Shown: positions 9,377-21,677, counted from the stretch's first letter. The stretch: DNA of 64,000 nucleotides from Exobasidium rhododendri (GCA_026210745.1 CP110631.1:3224001-3288000); one strand, 5' to 3'. Numbers and translations are program-made. The notes: generated from the sequence alone by a model not told the origin.

Positions 9377-12300
9377 ATGCGAAGCACAAGGAGGTCAAGT
9401 GGTAAAGTTGATGAAGATGACGATGACAACGCATCGCCTGTCAACCGATCGACAAGAAGTTCTAGAGCGAGTGGAAGTAGAGCCGTGCATTATGAGCAGG
9501 AAGACGATCCTGATGAAGTAAGTATCGGGGTGTAGTGAAGTGTACAACTTGATGAATGGAGTCTAACAAGCTTTCGTTGTCATGACAGGAGCAGTACGAT
9601 GAAGAAGATAGTAATATCAAGGAAGAAGAGGACAGGGAAGAGGGCGTTACACGAAAGACAAGGAGTGGCAGAGCAGTGGCCATAACGACATACTACGAAG
9701 ACAACGACGACTCGGGCGATGACGTCGACGATGATGATGATGATGACGTGAAACCTCTCAGGAGGAAGGCGGCTAAAGATATTGAAGGCGTGAGTGTAGA
9801 TCTTGAGACTGTATCCTCGATCCTTTCACATTCTCACTGATCTCGATTCTGCCCTTTAGTTTGTCGTCAATGACGAAGGAGAGGAGGAGGATGCCGATGG
9901 TGCTTTTATCGGCGTTTTGGGAAACAAAAAGGGCAGTAGGCTCAGAAGGGCACATTCGCAGCAGAGCAAAGTCGCTGAATTGGCGAGCAGGAAAAGGAAG
10001 CACAAAGCTCGGCATTCATCCGATTACGAGGAAGCAGATGCCCAGCTTTCTGGACCAGACGAGGAAGAGGACATCGAGGAAGATACCCAGAGCGATGGCC
10101 AAGATGAAGATGGGAATGCTAGGAGTTACAGCTTCAGGAGAAGGACAAAGAAGATAGACTACCGAATGGTCGCTCCTCCAGTCGAGCCTTTGAGAGATGG
10201 ATTCGGAAAGAAGGTCAAAAGCCGAGGAACAAGAGGGGAGAAGGGTGCTGGTCTTTACGAGTTGGATGGAATGGAACGTTTGCCTGCTACGGCCGGTTTA
10301 CATGATATCGGCTCGAAACGTAAAGCAAAGGATGGATGGAACGGCTTGCCACTTTCCATGACCGGTAAAGACTACGACAAATTCTTCGGAGCAGAAGACG
10401 GTGACTCCTCGGATGAAGATATACCCGCTTCACGCAAGACGGGGGCAGCAACACCTGGAATATTCGGAGGTGCCTCTTCAGCCGGTTTGATCGGAGCTGG
10501 GGGTGGGGGTGGGACTGCGGGAGGGGCAGGATTGGGTGCAGATCTAGGTGCTCATCGTGATGCAATGGGGAAGATGAAGGGGACAGATGCTTTGGCTGAT
10601 ATCGATCCCTTAGGCGTCAACATGCAAGTCGATTTCGACAGTGTAGGCGGTTTGGATCAGCACATCCAACAACTCAAAGAGATGGTCAGTCTTCCTCTAC
10701 TTTACCCGGAAGTGTTTCAACGATTCAAAGTAACACCGCCTCGAGGTGTACTCTTTCACGGACCACCTGGTACCGGAAAAACGCTGGTTGCCCGTGCTTT
10801 AGCGGCTAGTTGCAGCTCTTCTGGACAGCAGATAAGCTTCTACATGCGCAAGGGTGCTGATTGCCTTTCCAAATGGGTAGGAGAAGCAGAAAGGCAGTTA
10901 CGATTGCTGTTCGAAGAAGCTAGGAATTCCCAACCGTCCATCATCTTTTTCGACGAAATCGACGGTCTGGCCCCGGTTCGAAGTAGTAAGCAGGATCAAA
11001 TTCATGCGAGTATCGTCAGCACCCTATTGGCCCTGATGGATGGCATGGATGGGAGGGGTCAAGTAGTAGTGATTGGAGCGACAAATCGACCTGATAGCGT
11101 CGATCCAGCACTGAGACGACCTGGACGATTCGATCGAGAATTTTACTTTCCATTGCCGAATCGAGAAGCAAGAAAGAGCATCATTCAAATTCAGACGAAG
11201 GAGTGGGAACCTCCCTTGGATGACTCTTTCAAGGATCGATTAGCAGAGGTGACCAAAGGGTACGGAGGTGCAGACTTGAGAGCACTGTGTACCGAAGCTG
11301 CTCTCAACGCCGTTCAACGTCGATACCCCCAGATATACCAATCTACAGAGCGGTTGGAGTTGAAACCGGAGACGATTCAGGTGGATGCCAAGGACTTCAT
11401 GATGTCGGTGAACAAAGTGGTGCCTTCTTCTGCTCGATCTTCATCGTCAGCAGCTGCACCACTGGCCGAACATCTCAAAACCTTGCTAGAATCCACTGTG
11501 CAAGGTACGATCAGGGCACTGGAAAAGGTCATGCCACCGACCTCCAAGCGTAATCCTCTCGAGGAAGCTCTCTGGGAGGATGATTCAGGAGAAGCGGAAG
11601 ATGGCGGGTTCGGGAGGGAACTACTGCTGCAGTCATTTGAGCAACTTCGCATCTTTCGACCTCGTCTCGTAATCCATGGAAAGCGTGGGATGGGTCAAGT
11701 GTATGTCGGCTCTGCTCTCTTGCATCATTTGGAAGGCTACCACGTTCAATCACTCGACGTGACTACCTTGATGGGCGATAGTTCCACCTCTGCTGAAGCC
11801 GTAGTCATCCAATCGTTCACAGAAGCGAAGCGTCACAAGCCGAGTGTTCTCTACATTCCAAATCTCTCGCAATGGGCTGACCACGTATCGGAGAGTGTGC
11901 GGTCGACAGTGAAGTCATTGTTAGACGGTTTAGCACCTTCTGATCCTGTCATCTTACTCGGCATCTCAAATGAACCATTCAAGACCTTACCAAGAGACAT
12001 ACGTTCGTGGTTCGGCTACGTTCGTGATCACCGAATTGAACTGGAACGACCGCATCTACACTATCGACAAGCATACTTTGAAGAAGTGCTGCAATATGCA
12101 CTGAAACCACCCAATGAATACCCAGATGCCATGCCGAAAAGAAGAAGGATACTAGAAGTGTTGCCCATTGCTGCTCCCCGACCTGCCAGGGTCCCCACGG
12201 CAGTAGAGTTACGACAACAAGCAGCAGATGACGCTCGATTGTTGGAGCATCTCAAGTTCCGTCTTGGACCGGTCCTGTCTGAGCTAAAGAAGAAGTTTCC

Positions 12301-13855
12301 TCGCTTCAAACGTGATGTCTGGCAAGAGTATAATCTGTACGAACTGACAGCTCAGTTTCCTTCCAAAAAGGAAAAGAACAAGGTCATCGTCACGCTAAAG
12401 TATGATCCAGACTCCGAGCTACTACGGAGACTCAAGGCAAATAGTCCGGACGAGATGAGCGGCGCAGAAGGCTTACGAGGAAGTCAAACTGTCAGCAGAG
12501 GACAAAGTGCAGACGTAACGATTCGAGGCGTTCAAGCCCTACCTCAACAGAGCATCCCACTATCGCAGGGTTCAACGAACGGGGGGATGGAGGACGTCAG
12601 TATGAGCAACAGCGAGCAGCTTCACAACGGCGTGGCTGTCAACGGACAGATGCACACCACCTCTCCTACTCGTGAATCATCCCCTCAACTTACCGGACTC
12701 GGCGCAGCCATGAGTGGCGAACTCTCCACCTCTGAGCCGCCTGCCGCTGACTCTACAGACTTACCCTCTTACCTTTCCGGCTTCACCAGGGATGAGAGCG
12801 GGATGTATCTACGATATTTGCACATCTGGACTATCAGTCTGGAAAGGATGCAGAAGCGGCTGTACTACAATGGATACCTCACCGTCTCTGACTTCTTAGG
12901 CGACATCAGTAGGATCCTGTCGAACGCAATCGAGGCGCAGGAGGTAGACGAAGAGAGACTCTCTCGAGCTTATCAGCTACACAACCTGGCCGTGATTTTA
13001 CTGGATCAATATTTGGATCCTGACTTTAGAGTCAGCTGTGAAAGAATGGCCGAGCGAATGATCCAGCGGGAAGATGAAGCTAAGAAAAGTGAGGAAAAGA
13101 TGAGAATAGAAAGGGAGGAAGAAGCAAAGCGGCCAAGGATGCCAAGCGGGGAACGGCACAGTGCTCGTATCCACGGTGAAGCTCCTGAGATGGCCTTATC
13201 GAACAACTTGAATGTGTTGGAGAGGAAGAGAAGTAGGAGGTCGAGCGAGGAGGAGGCGTCCGAAGTCAAAGAGAATGGGGCCGAAGACGGCGCAGAGATG
13301 CAGAAGAAGAAAAGCAAGATGGACAACGACTCTTCCGATCCTCTGGCTATGCAGGAAGTTGGTCAGACGATCTTGCCCGCCGTTAATGGGAACGGTTCAG
13401 TTGCGGAGCATTCAACAGTATCGTGGGATTCCAGAGGACTACCTCTGCATCTTCGCCCTGAGTCACCTTCCTCTTCCAGTCTCAGTAGTCTGCCTTCACA
13501 GCCTTCCTTTGCTCAAGATTCGATTTCCTCGCCCATCATACATCTAAGCACGCCGCCTACAATTCGTGCTTCATCACAATTGCCTTCACATCGCGTCTTC
13601 GTCGTGGATGGACGGATACTCAATCATCTGCGAGACCAGCTTCTTCATCATACAAGTCAATTCAACGTCGAACAGCTCGAACAATTACGAGCTGCCCTGT
13701 TTGATGCAATCTGGAAGCAAAGAAAGGAGTGGAATCGAGATGCTCTGCTGAAGGAAATGAAGAATATCTTGTTCGAAATCGGTGACGAAGTGGAAGTGGA
13801 ACGAAAGGAAGAAGAGGAACTTGAAGAAGCAGACGAGCGACGCCGCTCACAGTAG
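9377..13855 (+). CDS. YTA7: YTA7 / ATAD2-like bromodomain AAA+ ATPase
   Basis: This is a nuclear AAA+ ATPase that evicts or remodels histone H3-containing nucleosomes and bounds silent chromatin. Exons are 9377-9517, 9589-9789 and 9860-13855, giving 1445 residues. The N-terminus is acidic (runs of D and E) with basic patches. AAA1 (about 375-620) has an intact Walker A (GPPGTGKT, near 414), Walker B (IIFFDEIDGLAPV), sensor (GATNRPDSVDPALRRPGRFDRE) and pore region. AAA2 (about 690-820) lacks a working P-loop (GKRGMGQV), as is normal for the family. A divergent bromodomain lies at about 1097-1175 (YLHIWTISLERMQKRL onward). The C-terminal tail is charged. The first exon begins with the first in-frame ATG, and all junctions keep phase. 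Confidence 0.96.
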
Positions 13856-14176
13856 CTTCGTAATTATTAGTAGAATAGGGCCTCCCCTCCTGTCTATGTA
13901 TTGTAATATTATGTCCACACCAGGTAGTGTCTTCCATGAATGTCGAAATGTACAAGTATGCTGCGAAGAGAAGAGCAGGCCCCCTTTGCCACTGCGTCTC
14001 TCTCTATACACATCATCCTGTAGAGGGAGCATGATCAGTGAATTTGACGCCGTCTTCCTTTCAGCCCCCAACTTTAAATTCTCCATCACACTTCCTTAGC
14101 GTTGCTGTGCGCGCCTTTATCTGTGTGAAGAAGGTTGGTTGGTTGCTTGCTTCCTTCCACCAGCGATCAACAAACG
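13856..14176 (+). other. Intergenic, YTA7 to MFS transporter
   Basis: This holds the YTA7 3' UTR and the transporter promoter. The last part is pyrimidine-rich before the ATG. No gene seen. Confidence 0.45.
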
Positions 14177-15985
14177 ATGTCAAGATCTGCCGATGTGGAC
14201 GAGTCAACGCCCTTGTTGAACGGACAGCATCAAGCGAGTGCAGAAAATTCGACCTTGGGGCCAGGCCACGCCGTGTCCATCGGCATCACAGAACGGAGCA
14301 ACGGGGAAGATGAACAAGCACAGCAGGCGGCAAAGACGGCAGAGGTGGAAGCTATCAAGGAAACTTTGCCGATACGTATGGTCGCCATCTCCTTGGGGAG
14401 CTTATTCTCCTGCCTGTTCGTCGTAGCGATCGACGGTACCTTGTTGATCACGATACTGAATGATATCAGTACGGCGTTCTCATCGTCGGATCTCGTCTTT
14501 TGGTTGGGTTCTTCTTATACTTTGGCAATGTGCGCAGTAGCTCCGATCTACGGAAGGTTGAACGATATCATTGGAAGGAAGAATGCCATCATATGTGCCG
14601 TCACGATCTTCTTGCTAGGAACATCGCTTTGCACGATTGCACCCTCCATGCTGACTTTGATTGCTGCAAGAGCGGCTGCTGGCGTTGGAGGAGGAGGAAT
14701 AAGCACCTGTTGTGCAATCATTCTCGGAGATCTGGTCCCGCTTCGACAAAGAGGATTCTATCAGGCCATTGGTCAAGTCGTCTTCAGCTTGGGAAGCGCT
14801 ACAGGAGGACCAATGGGGGGTCTCCTGAGCGATGTCTTTGGATGGAGGTTCGCCATTGCCACTCAGATTCCAATTCTGATCACGTCTCTCTTGTTGATCA
14901 TCTTCTTTCTGCAAATCCCTGCCTTTCCCTTGACGGCAAAAGAGCAGGAAATCAAAGAAGAGGAAGCCAAGATGCCAGTAGCCAAGGTCATTCTTCAAAG
15001 ACTGGATCTCAGTGGAAGCGTTTTACTCGTCTCAGCTTGTCTCACGCTGATGTTTGCACTCTCCTTTCTGTCGGCGTCGAATCTGCCGTTCTCCAGCATC
15101 TGGGTCTGGGGTAATCTTGTTGCTTGCGCCATTTCGACTGCTCTCTTTGTGTGGGTGCAAGTCAGGGTGGCAAAAGAGCCGCTCATTCCCATGTCGTTGT
15201 TGAAGAACAGTACAGTGGCAAGTGCAACAGCGCTCTACTTCTTCTTATGCACCTCTCTGGCTATGCTCTTCTACTTTCCGGTTTACTTTCGATCTGTCCT
15301 ATTACAGTCAGCTTCTCAGACTGGAATTCATCTTCTCTCTTCCACTGTGGCAACAACGGCCGGCGCCTTTTTCAGTGGTATATTGATCAAGAGGACAGGA
15401 AAGTACAAGTCACTCCTGCTGTTTTGCTCGGCCCTTTGTCTGATCTCGCCAATCTGGATAGCGACCTGGACAGACTCAGACACGCCTTCCCCTTGGACCC
15501 AGAACCTAGTCTTTGCGCCACTGGGATTCGGTGCTTCCGCCTTGTCCAGCATCCTGATCGTCTCTGTCCTGGCCGCAGTCAGTCGAGAACTTCAAGCGGT
15601 GACCATGGGTCTCATGTATCTTTCACGATCCTTGGGCTCGATCATCGGTGTTTCCGTCTTTGGTGCCCAGCTTCAACACAATCTCACCACCCAATTGAGT
15701 AAGAGGATCAAAGGAAAAGACGCTGCACATGTGATTGACAAGATAAGGAAGAATGCCAACATCGTTGCTTCACTTCCCCCTGATCAACGAAAAGCCGCCA
15801 TCCAATCCTACTCTGTCTCTTTGCAGATCATGCACATCTCCATTGCCGCAATCTTGTCGATCTGCTTGATCATTGCCTTTTCCGTGAAAGAGTATCCACT
15901 CGATGGTACTGGTCCAGCCAAAGCAAAGCCATCCGCTGCGGAATCGAATGCAGCAGAGCAAGCATCAGGAGATGATACAGCTTGA
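14177..15985 (+). CDS. DHA2-type MFS transporter, vacuolar basic amino acid/drug:H+ antiporter-like
   Basis: This is a 602-residue intronless membrane transporter of the major facilitator superfamily. The hydrophobic pattern fits 14 helices. Motif A is present as GRLNDIIGRKNA after the second helix, and a motif-C-like glycine-rich helix follows (LGSATGGPMGG). The first helix contains VAIDGTLLITILNDISTAF, typical of the DHA2 group that includes yeast Vba and Sge1/Azr1 proteins. The cytosolic N-terminus bears an acidic dileucine motif (DESTPLLNG), which sorts proteins to vacuoles in fungi, so a vacuolar location is the better guess. The start is the first ATG; in-frame sequence continues upstream but only from a TTG. 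Substrate is not predictable. Confidence 0.88.
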   Translation: MSRSADVDESTPLLNGQHQASAENSTLGPGHAVSIGITERSNGEDEQAQQAAKTAEVEAIKETLPIRMVAISLGSLFSCLFVVAIDGTLLITILNDISTAFSSSDLVFWLGSSYTLAMCAVAPIYGRLNDIIGRKNAIICAVTIFLLGTSLCTIAPSMLTLIAARAAAGVGGGGISTCCAIILGDLVPLRQRGFYQAIGQVVFSLGSATGGPMGGLLSDVFGWRFAIATQIPILITSLLLIIFFLQIPAFPLTAKEQEIKEEEAKMPVAKVILQRLDLSGSVLLVSACLTLMFALSFLSASNLPFSSIWVWGNLVACAISTALFVWVQVRVAKEPLIPMSLLKNSTVASATALYFFLCTSLAMLFYFPVYFRSVLLQSASQTGIHLLSSTVATTAGAFFSGILIKRTGKYKSLLLFCSALCLISPIWIATWTDSDTPSPWTQNLVFAPLGFGASALSSILIVSVLAAVSRELQAVTMGLMYLSRSLGSIIGVSVFGAQLQHNLTTQLSKRIKGKDAAHVIDKIRKNANIVASLPPDQRKAAIQSYSVSLQIMHISIAAILSICLIIAFSVKEYPLDGTGPAKAKPSAAESNAAEQASGDDTA

Positions 15986-16091
15986 TGCAGACGTCACCAT
16001 ACTTGTACTTCATAATAGATCTGTACTTGTACGAAATTATGTGCTGTAAGCCAGTAGGTTGAAGAGACATTCACTGCAGGAGCGATCATCT

Positions 16092-16636
16092 TCAAGCAGG
16101 CCGTGTGCCTTTCAATTTGGGAAAGGAGCCAGGCTTCGGGTTGAGGGCTCCAGCGAGCTCCATCGGACCACAGATTCGCTTTAGTGCTACATTGCCACTC
16201 ATCAGTAGCTCCCGAATTCTCGGCTGCAATGAGATGAGCGAGTGATCAGCAGCCTTTCTCGAACGATCAGGACGTCATCATGGCTCACAATGTCATATTC
16301 CGACTTGAGCCCAGTAGAACCTTCGAAGTGTTCATCTCGTAGCCAGTCTACAGTCTCCCGTCTCGCTGATGGATTCGAGATGTTCCTGGTAGCTCTTAAG
16401 AAGTCTCGAAAGAGCTTTATCGACTTGTCTCGTAGTACAAAATGCTCAAAAGTAAGTTTAGGACCGCCCTTGGCGTTGTCAAATTTGAGTCGGCGCCGAG
16501 AAGTTGAAGAGAGTGACGAAGGGTTTTCGGTGGTCTTGGCTCCATTGGACGCAGTGATGCAGAAGTTGCGCTGAAGAGAGGTTCCTGAAAGTGCTGCATG
16601 TAACTCAGCCTTAAGGCACGAGCCCCTTCTCAACAT
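16092..16636 (-). CDS. LYRM2-like mitochondrial LYR/complex I-LYR protein
   Basis: This is a small protein of the LYR family, 159 residues. These proteins bind mitochondrial acyl carrier protein and help assemble Fe-S or respiratory complexes. Exons on the minus strand are 16636-16289 and 16223-16092. The N-terminus (MLRRGSCLKAELHAALSG..) looks like a mitochondrial presequence. The core reads KLTFEHFVLRDKSIKLFRDF, then ISNPSARRETVDWLRDE, and, after the intron, IRELLMSGNVALKRI; this order is that of LYRM2 (complex I assembly). The usual Leu-Tyr-Arg triplet is Leu-Phe-Arg here. A C-terminal extension of about 30 residues follows the family domain. The function follows from the family, not from direct evidence. 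Confidence 0.8.
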
Positions 16637-19127
16637 GCTGTAAAGCAGGATGATGGTGGTGGTGCAGGGAGACAAGCGGATCGCTGTGACCCAATTATCA
16701 GCATTACGTTACAAGACTAGGCAAAGTCACTAAAAAGTTGCAGGAACTCAGGTGACCGTGCATGATGGTCTTCTTACCAGATTCCTTCTCATCCATGCCG
16801 CGTGGCGACTCCGACATTCCAAAAGGCGTGCAGAGGCTTGGTGGATCTCGAAAGTCAGGCTTAAATCCATGGTGTGTGTTATCATATTAAGCATAACGCG
16901 CACGGAATGATCACAGGCTGAGTGTGTTGGCGAGGCCCTATTTCGTCCGCTCCGTTACGATACTCTTCCCCTCTCTGACCATCTTGGACGAGGTGAGGCT
17001 GATTGGAGGAAACGAAGAGAAGACGTAAGAAACGCCGCATCGCTTCAGGACTACACCATGCCATCAATGGTCATCCCCGGCTACAGAAGTGCGTGCTCGA
17101 TTAGTAATTGGCGTTTTGGGCGGTCCAACATCGAACACACTTGAATTGAAGACTATCATCGGACTGCTCATGACCAGTCTTCTCTGTGTCTCTCGCATCT
17201 CTCCTGTAAGAAGCGTGTCGGCCCGTCGACTGCGAAGGGTCCAATGAGCAGAGTGAATGGGTATATCGTAGCAAATTAGAGCCCATGTTAGCAGGTTCAA
17301 AATTCTCTCCCCTCGCACCTCATCAGTCTCCCTGGCACTCCGTTCATTCCGTGTCGCGGTCATGAAATCTGTGATACGCCTGTCACTTGGCCATTATAGA
17401 AAGCCAGCACTTGATCAGTTTCCTCTGCATTCGAACTACGGTCATGATCACGGCCAAATGTCACAATCACACGTCGATTGTGCCGCAAAAGCAGCCGTCG
17501 CTGTGCCGCAAAGAGCTTTGTTTCAGTCAGAAAAGCCCTTCTCATGGTGTCTGCAGAACAAGATTGTGTGGGGGCGTAAAAGTTCATTTTCGCACGTTCA
17601 TGATCATTGTCGCTCTACACTTGTGATTTTTTCCGTTTCTTTTTCGCAAGTGGGGGTCCCACCGTATGCGGGCAATCCCTGCCGCACGAAAGGGTGGAGG
17701 AGGAGTGGCTGCTGAGGGAGAGAGGTCAGACACGCCATTATTCGACCGTCGCCGGCGGTCATCCGCCACTCTCCACTGTCGGATTTCCCCTCCCTCTTCA
17801 CCGTCCCATTCCCCTCTCTCCAACCCCCTTCCCTTCCTACTCTTCTCTTCCCTTTCCCCACTTCCTTCCCTTCTCGATGCTAGAGACAGGCTTTGCTTGC
17901 TCCTTCAAGACTTCCGCCGGATACGATACGAGTTCATTTTCTCCCGCCTTACGTCGCCAACAACAGCAACTCCTTCTTACTCCATCAGCACCGAAAGATA
18001 GGTACCTTGCTCTGTCATTATCAAAACCCGCTCGGTCTTTGAAAATTACACGCCAGATCGCTGGCGAGAGTTACACTTGCCGTGGGCAGCCGCCTTTAGA
18101 CAGAGGTGCTAGCAATAACCTGCCTCATCAATCAACACCACTTTCAGACGATAGAGTCGATTTACAAGCTTGCCAAGTTGTAAAGCCTCCCACTCATAGT
18201 CCACGTCTTCCATCTGATCTTGTGAGTGTAGCCACTACTCGACACCCACGCTGGAACATCTTAAGGTGTCATTTCCGTTCTACTTGGACGAATCTGCTTC
18301 TCGCCATTGCTTTGGCATTCGCCCATTCCTCTTGTTGGGCAACGTTACGTCTTGGTAAGTGTATTTTTTTTACCCCCACACGTTCAAGATAAGAGGGTGG
18401 GAAAGGGCTGCAGACCGTTGCAAAACGAGAGGGCCTCTCACGGCGAGTTGTTCCTCCTTTCTGATGAATGCGGCGTTCGCTTCGCATCAGCCTTGCTGAC
18501 TTTACTCCCCTGCTTATCATTGATTTTCTCAGTCGCTACTACACGGTCCTTGGTCTCCACCATTCCGACACATCCCTTTCTCGTCTCTCACACTCTCAGA
18601 CAGGTGAAAGTAGATCAAGCCTTTCATGACTGCTGGCGAACTCTGCTTGCATATCAAGGATCATCAAACGTTTGGATAGCGATAATCACTTCATCTGATC
18701 TCCTTGTTGTGGCGCTTGCTATCCACCCTCTGACCGTTCTTGCTTACGTATTTCAAGCTTAGTGCTCTCCCGTATCGTCTTCTTTTCTATACACCGACTC
18801 TCCTTCACCGATACACAAAACAGCTTCACACTCTACATACACGAATAGAGTAGGGCTGCTTCTTTCTCCCTCCCTCCCTCCCTCCCTCTTCATCACCTCC
18901 GTCTTGTCGACTTATTCTTCAACTTTCGTTCCGCCACGCTCTCTCCAGTTGTCCCTTTCAACCTATATCTATACCTCCCGTCTTCGGACTTGCTTCATCC
19001 TTTCCACCCATCGGGTCATCTGCGCTGCACCTTAGTGGGTTACGGGAAGGGATCCTCAAAATTGTCAAACGCTCAGAGTACTACGCAAGACTATCTTTAT
19101 TTCTCACATTTTACCACCCCCTTTATC
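16637..19127. other. 2.5 kb gene-poor stretch, long leader of the Myb gene
   Basis: No recognisable protein is encoded. Open frames at 17607-18392 and 18307-18762 (plus) are pyrimidine-driven, rich in Ser, Pro and Leu, and match nothing I know. From about 17750 onward the plus strand is strongly pyrimidine-rich (C/T), as in promoters and long 5' leaders of fungal regulators. Possible splice donors (for example gtaagt at about 18355) suggest a spliced 5' UTR. A C-rich run lies at 18868-18888. A non-coding RNA gene cannot be excluded. Confidence 0.4.
18868..18888 (+). repeat. (CCCT)5 tract, G-quadruplex/i-motif capable
   Basis: Five CCC runs are separated by single T residues about 240 nt before the Myb start codon. 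The minus strand reads GGG five times with one-base loops, the tightest G-quadruplex arrangement; the plus strand could form an i-motif. Confidence 0.7.
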
Positions 19128-21626
19128 ATGAATCAACGTCAATCCACATCACCAAAACATCAACATCCTCGTCAAGAGCCAGAAGCAGAATTGTCGCACC
19201 ATGCGCAACTGTATTCGCCACACTTACAGCGGCAAACAATTTCGTATCCATACGCGTACACCCATCAGCATACCATCCTACAGCAACAGCAGCAGCAACA
19301 GCAGCAGCAACTACAACGACACCATCAGCATTCAGCACCTGTACAAAGCGGTGGTATGATGCCAAACACGCAGCTTCGTAAAGGTAGATGGAGTCCAAGT
19401 GAAGATAATCGTCTCTTAGACAGCATACAAAGACACGGTCCAAACAAGTGAGCAGATGTGATGAGCACAACGCTGCGCTATGTATTCCCTTTATCAGTGC
19501 TAATGCTGTCTCTCGCCGTTTTCAAAATTATCCTTACATCTCTCCTTTCTTCCATCAGATGGAAGCTGGTCGCGAAAGAGGTCGTCACTCGGAGTGGTGA
19601 TCAATGCTGGAAGAGATGGAATGATTCCTTGAACCCGATCCTGAACCACACACAATGGTCGCCGGCAGAAGACGAGATTCTAGAGACAGCAGTGCTTGAG
19701 ACGGGAAGGACATGGTCAAAGATTGCCAACGAGAGCCTGGGACATCGATCAGGTTTGGCATGCAAGAACCGTTGGGATCATATCCAACGCAAGCAAAGGA
19801 GAATGCATCAATCTCAGAGAGACGTACTCCAAAGTCAGCGTGATTTACTCCAGCTTCACCATTCTAATCAAAATCGTAGCGACCAGAGCTACTGTAGTGA
19901 TTACCGATCGATGGAGCAGGGTGCTGGTAGGACTACTCCTATCGAAGGGAGCTCTCTTCAATCTCCGCATGAGAAGCGTCGCTCATTTGGCTCTTTCGAT
20001 GAGTCATCGGAATGGGATCATCGTGCTGAGTACTCACCTCCGAAAGAAATAATGTTCACACCTACTCGACATGCACCGGCTTCCTTTTGGCGGCCTGAAG
20101 AGAGATATAGTCGAATTGACTACCTGTCGAACACTGTGCCCTCCAATTGGAGTGGCATGTCTTTTCCAGGCAGCATGACCGGCAGCAACAGCGATCACTC
20201 CACCTACCACGGCTCAATACCACCTCAACTTCATCAACAGCAGAACAATTCCATGCTGGAGTCAAAGTCGCTTACCATGAACTACACCAATTATCCTTCT
20301 TCATCGCCTTATCCTGCAACAAGCTTACTTGGCCACTCACTCCAGTCCAATAGTAGCATTAATAGCAGCTATCACAGCAGCAATTACAGCAACGTTGGTT
20401 CGTCTACGCTGTTGGCAAGTCAACAGTACCGTCATCCTTTGGCCCCCTTTCCGCCTTCGCTCAACACGTATTCGAATGCAAAGCCGCAATCACTTTCCTA
20501 CTTCAGTAATCAGGAAACAAGTCGGTACTCGGGAGGCCCCACGTCGTACCTGGACAGCGTCCTCGGGGATCCCTCGACCATCTCTGCTCCTACTGCAAGC
20601 AAAGACAATTACAGAGGAAGCGTGTTGGGACAGGAGAGTTTTGGTAATGCCGACATTTACGCACCCGCCCCGACGACACTTCAGCCTATTGCCTATTCTC
20701 AGCCTCACGACAATGGCTCTCCGTCTCTGAGTCTTCGTAGTAGTGCTGCGCCCTACTCCGGCAGATCCTTCTACAAAACCAAGCAGTACGACCACTCTTT
20801 CATGCACCGTAGAGGACCATCAGAGTCGATCACCAGTCGTTTTAATTTGACCTCTTTTCCTTCGATTGCAAGACCGGTGCTGCAGAGGGAAGATAGAGAA
20901 GAAGGAGAAGGAGAAGAAAGACAAGACCAGGGACTTTATAGAAAACATCCAGGGGCAGGGATATCCACTTGCGGCACTGTGACGGGGACTGTAACGAGTG
21001 ACCACCACGGCCAAGAATGGTCCAGCAAGGCCGCTGATGCTTCACTCTCCGTCGAGGGAGACGACTTCATTTATAATCGCATGCAACAGAAGCCGCCATT
21101 TCCCGCAAACAATCCTTTTGCCTTTTCACCAGACGATGCAATGGAGCAGCACGAGGCATACCATCCTGGAAGTAGGAACTCCATCGGCGAAGAAGCAAGA
21201 CTTTCCACTGCGTTTGATCATCACACACATCCCTATGAGACAAGAGTACCCGCCATGGACAACGAGGAAGACGAAGACGAAACGACGGTGTTTTCTGCTT
21301 CGATTCATCGAGACGAATCGATACATCCGCCTCTGAGGCCCGTCAAGATCGAAGAGGTAGGCTTCTTTGACGAATTTCATCAAGGCCCAGATCTGTACAG
21401 TAGAAGAAGTGAAGAGCAAGACTGCCAAGTGAAAGATCTTGCCTTGGACAGTGAAGGTGGTGAAGACGACCATCTTCTTCCTCCTCCTCCCGCCCCTCAT
21501 CACTACCTACACGCGAGCACGCTCTCCGCTCGCAATTCTCATTCGATTGGCTCGCTTCTCCGACAAGGCGATTACGTCGATCACCTGGAACTCAACGACG
21601 AAAAACCTGCCACTCACTACCTGTGA
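19128..21626 (+). CDS. Two-repeat Myb/SANT transcription factor
   Basis: This is a DNA-binding regulator of 795 residues. Exons are 19128-19447 and 19559-21626, joined as GPNK-WKLVAKE. A glutamine- and histidine-rich N-terminus includes ten consecutive Gln codons (19281-19310). The first Myb repeat starts KGRWSPSEDNRLLDSIQRHG and continues after the intron to GDQCWKRWNDSLNP. The second starts TQWSPAEDEILETAVLETG and ends HRSGLACKNRWDHIQRK. The tryptophan spacing of both repeats is intact. The remaining 600 residues are Ser/Tyr/Gln-rich and disordered, with acidic patches near the end that could activate transcription. Targets are unknown. It sits behind an unusually long upstream region. Confidence 0.9.
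19281..19310 (+). repeat. CAG/CAA run coding for Gln10
   Basis: Ten glutamine codons in a row near the N-terminus of the Myb protein. CAA interruptions should stabilise the run against slippage. Confidence 0.85.
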
Positions 21627-21677
21627 TGATGCTCCTTCTTCTTTCAAGGTTGTGTTTTTCTTAAAATTTATTTCAAC

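Noticed and set aside
12200-12310. Damaged second AAA domain in YTA7 as a sign of a pseudogene
   Set aside because: A non-canonical second P-loop is normal for the Yta7/ATAD2 family, and the frame is intact over 1445 residues.
17280-17330. tRNA-like B box (GGTTCAAAATTC) near 17293
   Set aside because: No matching A box, no cloverleaf pairing and the invariant C positions are missing.
17607-18762. Two long open frames on the plus strand (262 and 151 codons)
   Set aside because: They overlap each other in different frames, are dominated by C/T-driven Ser, Pro, Leu and Phe, and show no family motif; treated as leader sequence.
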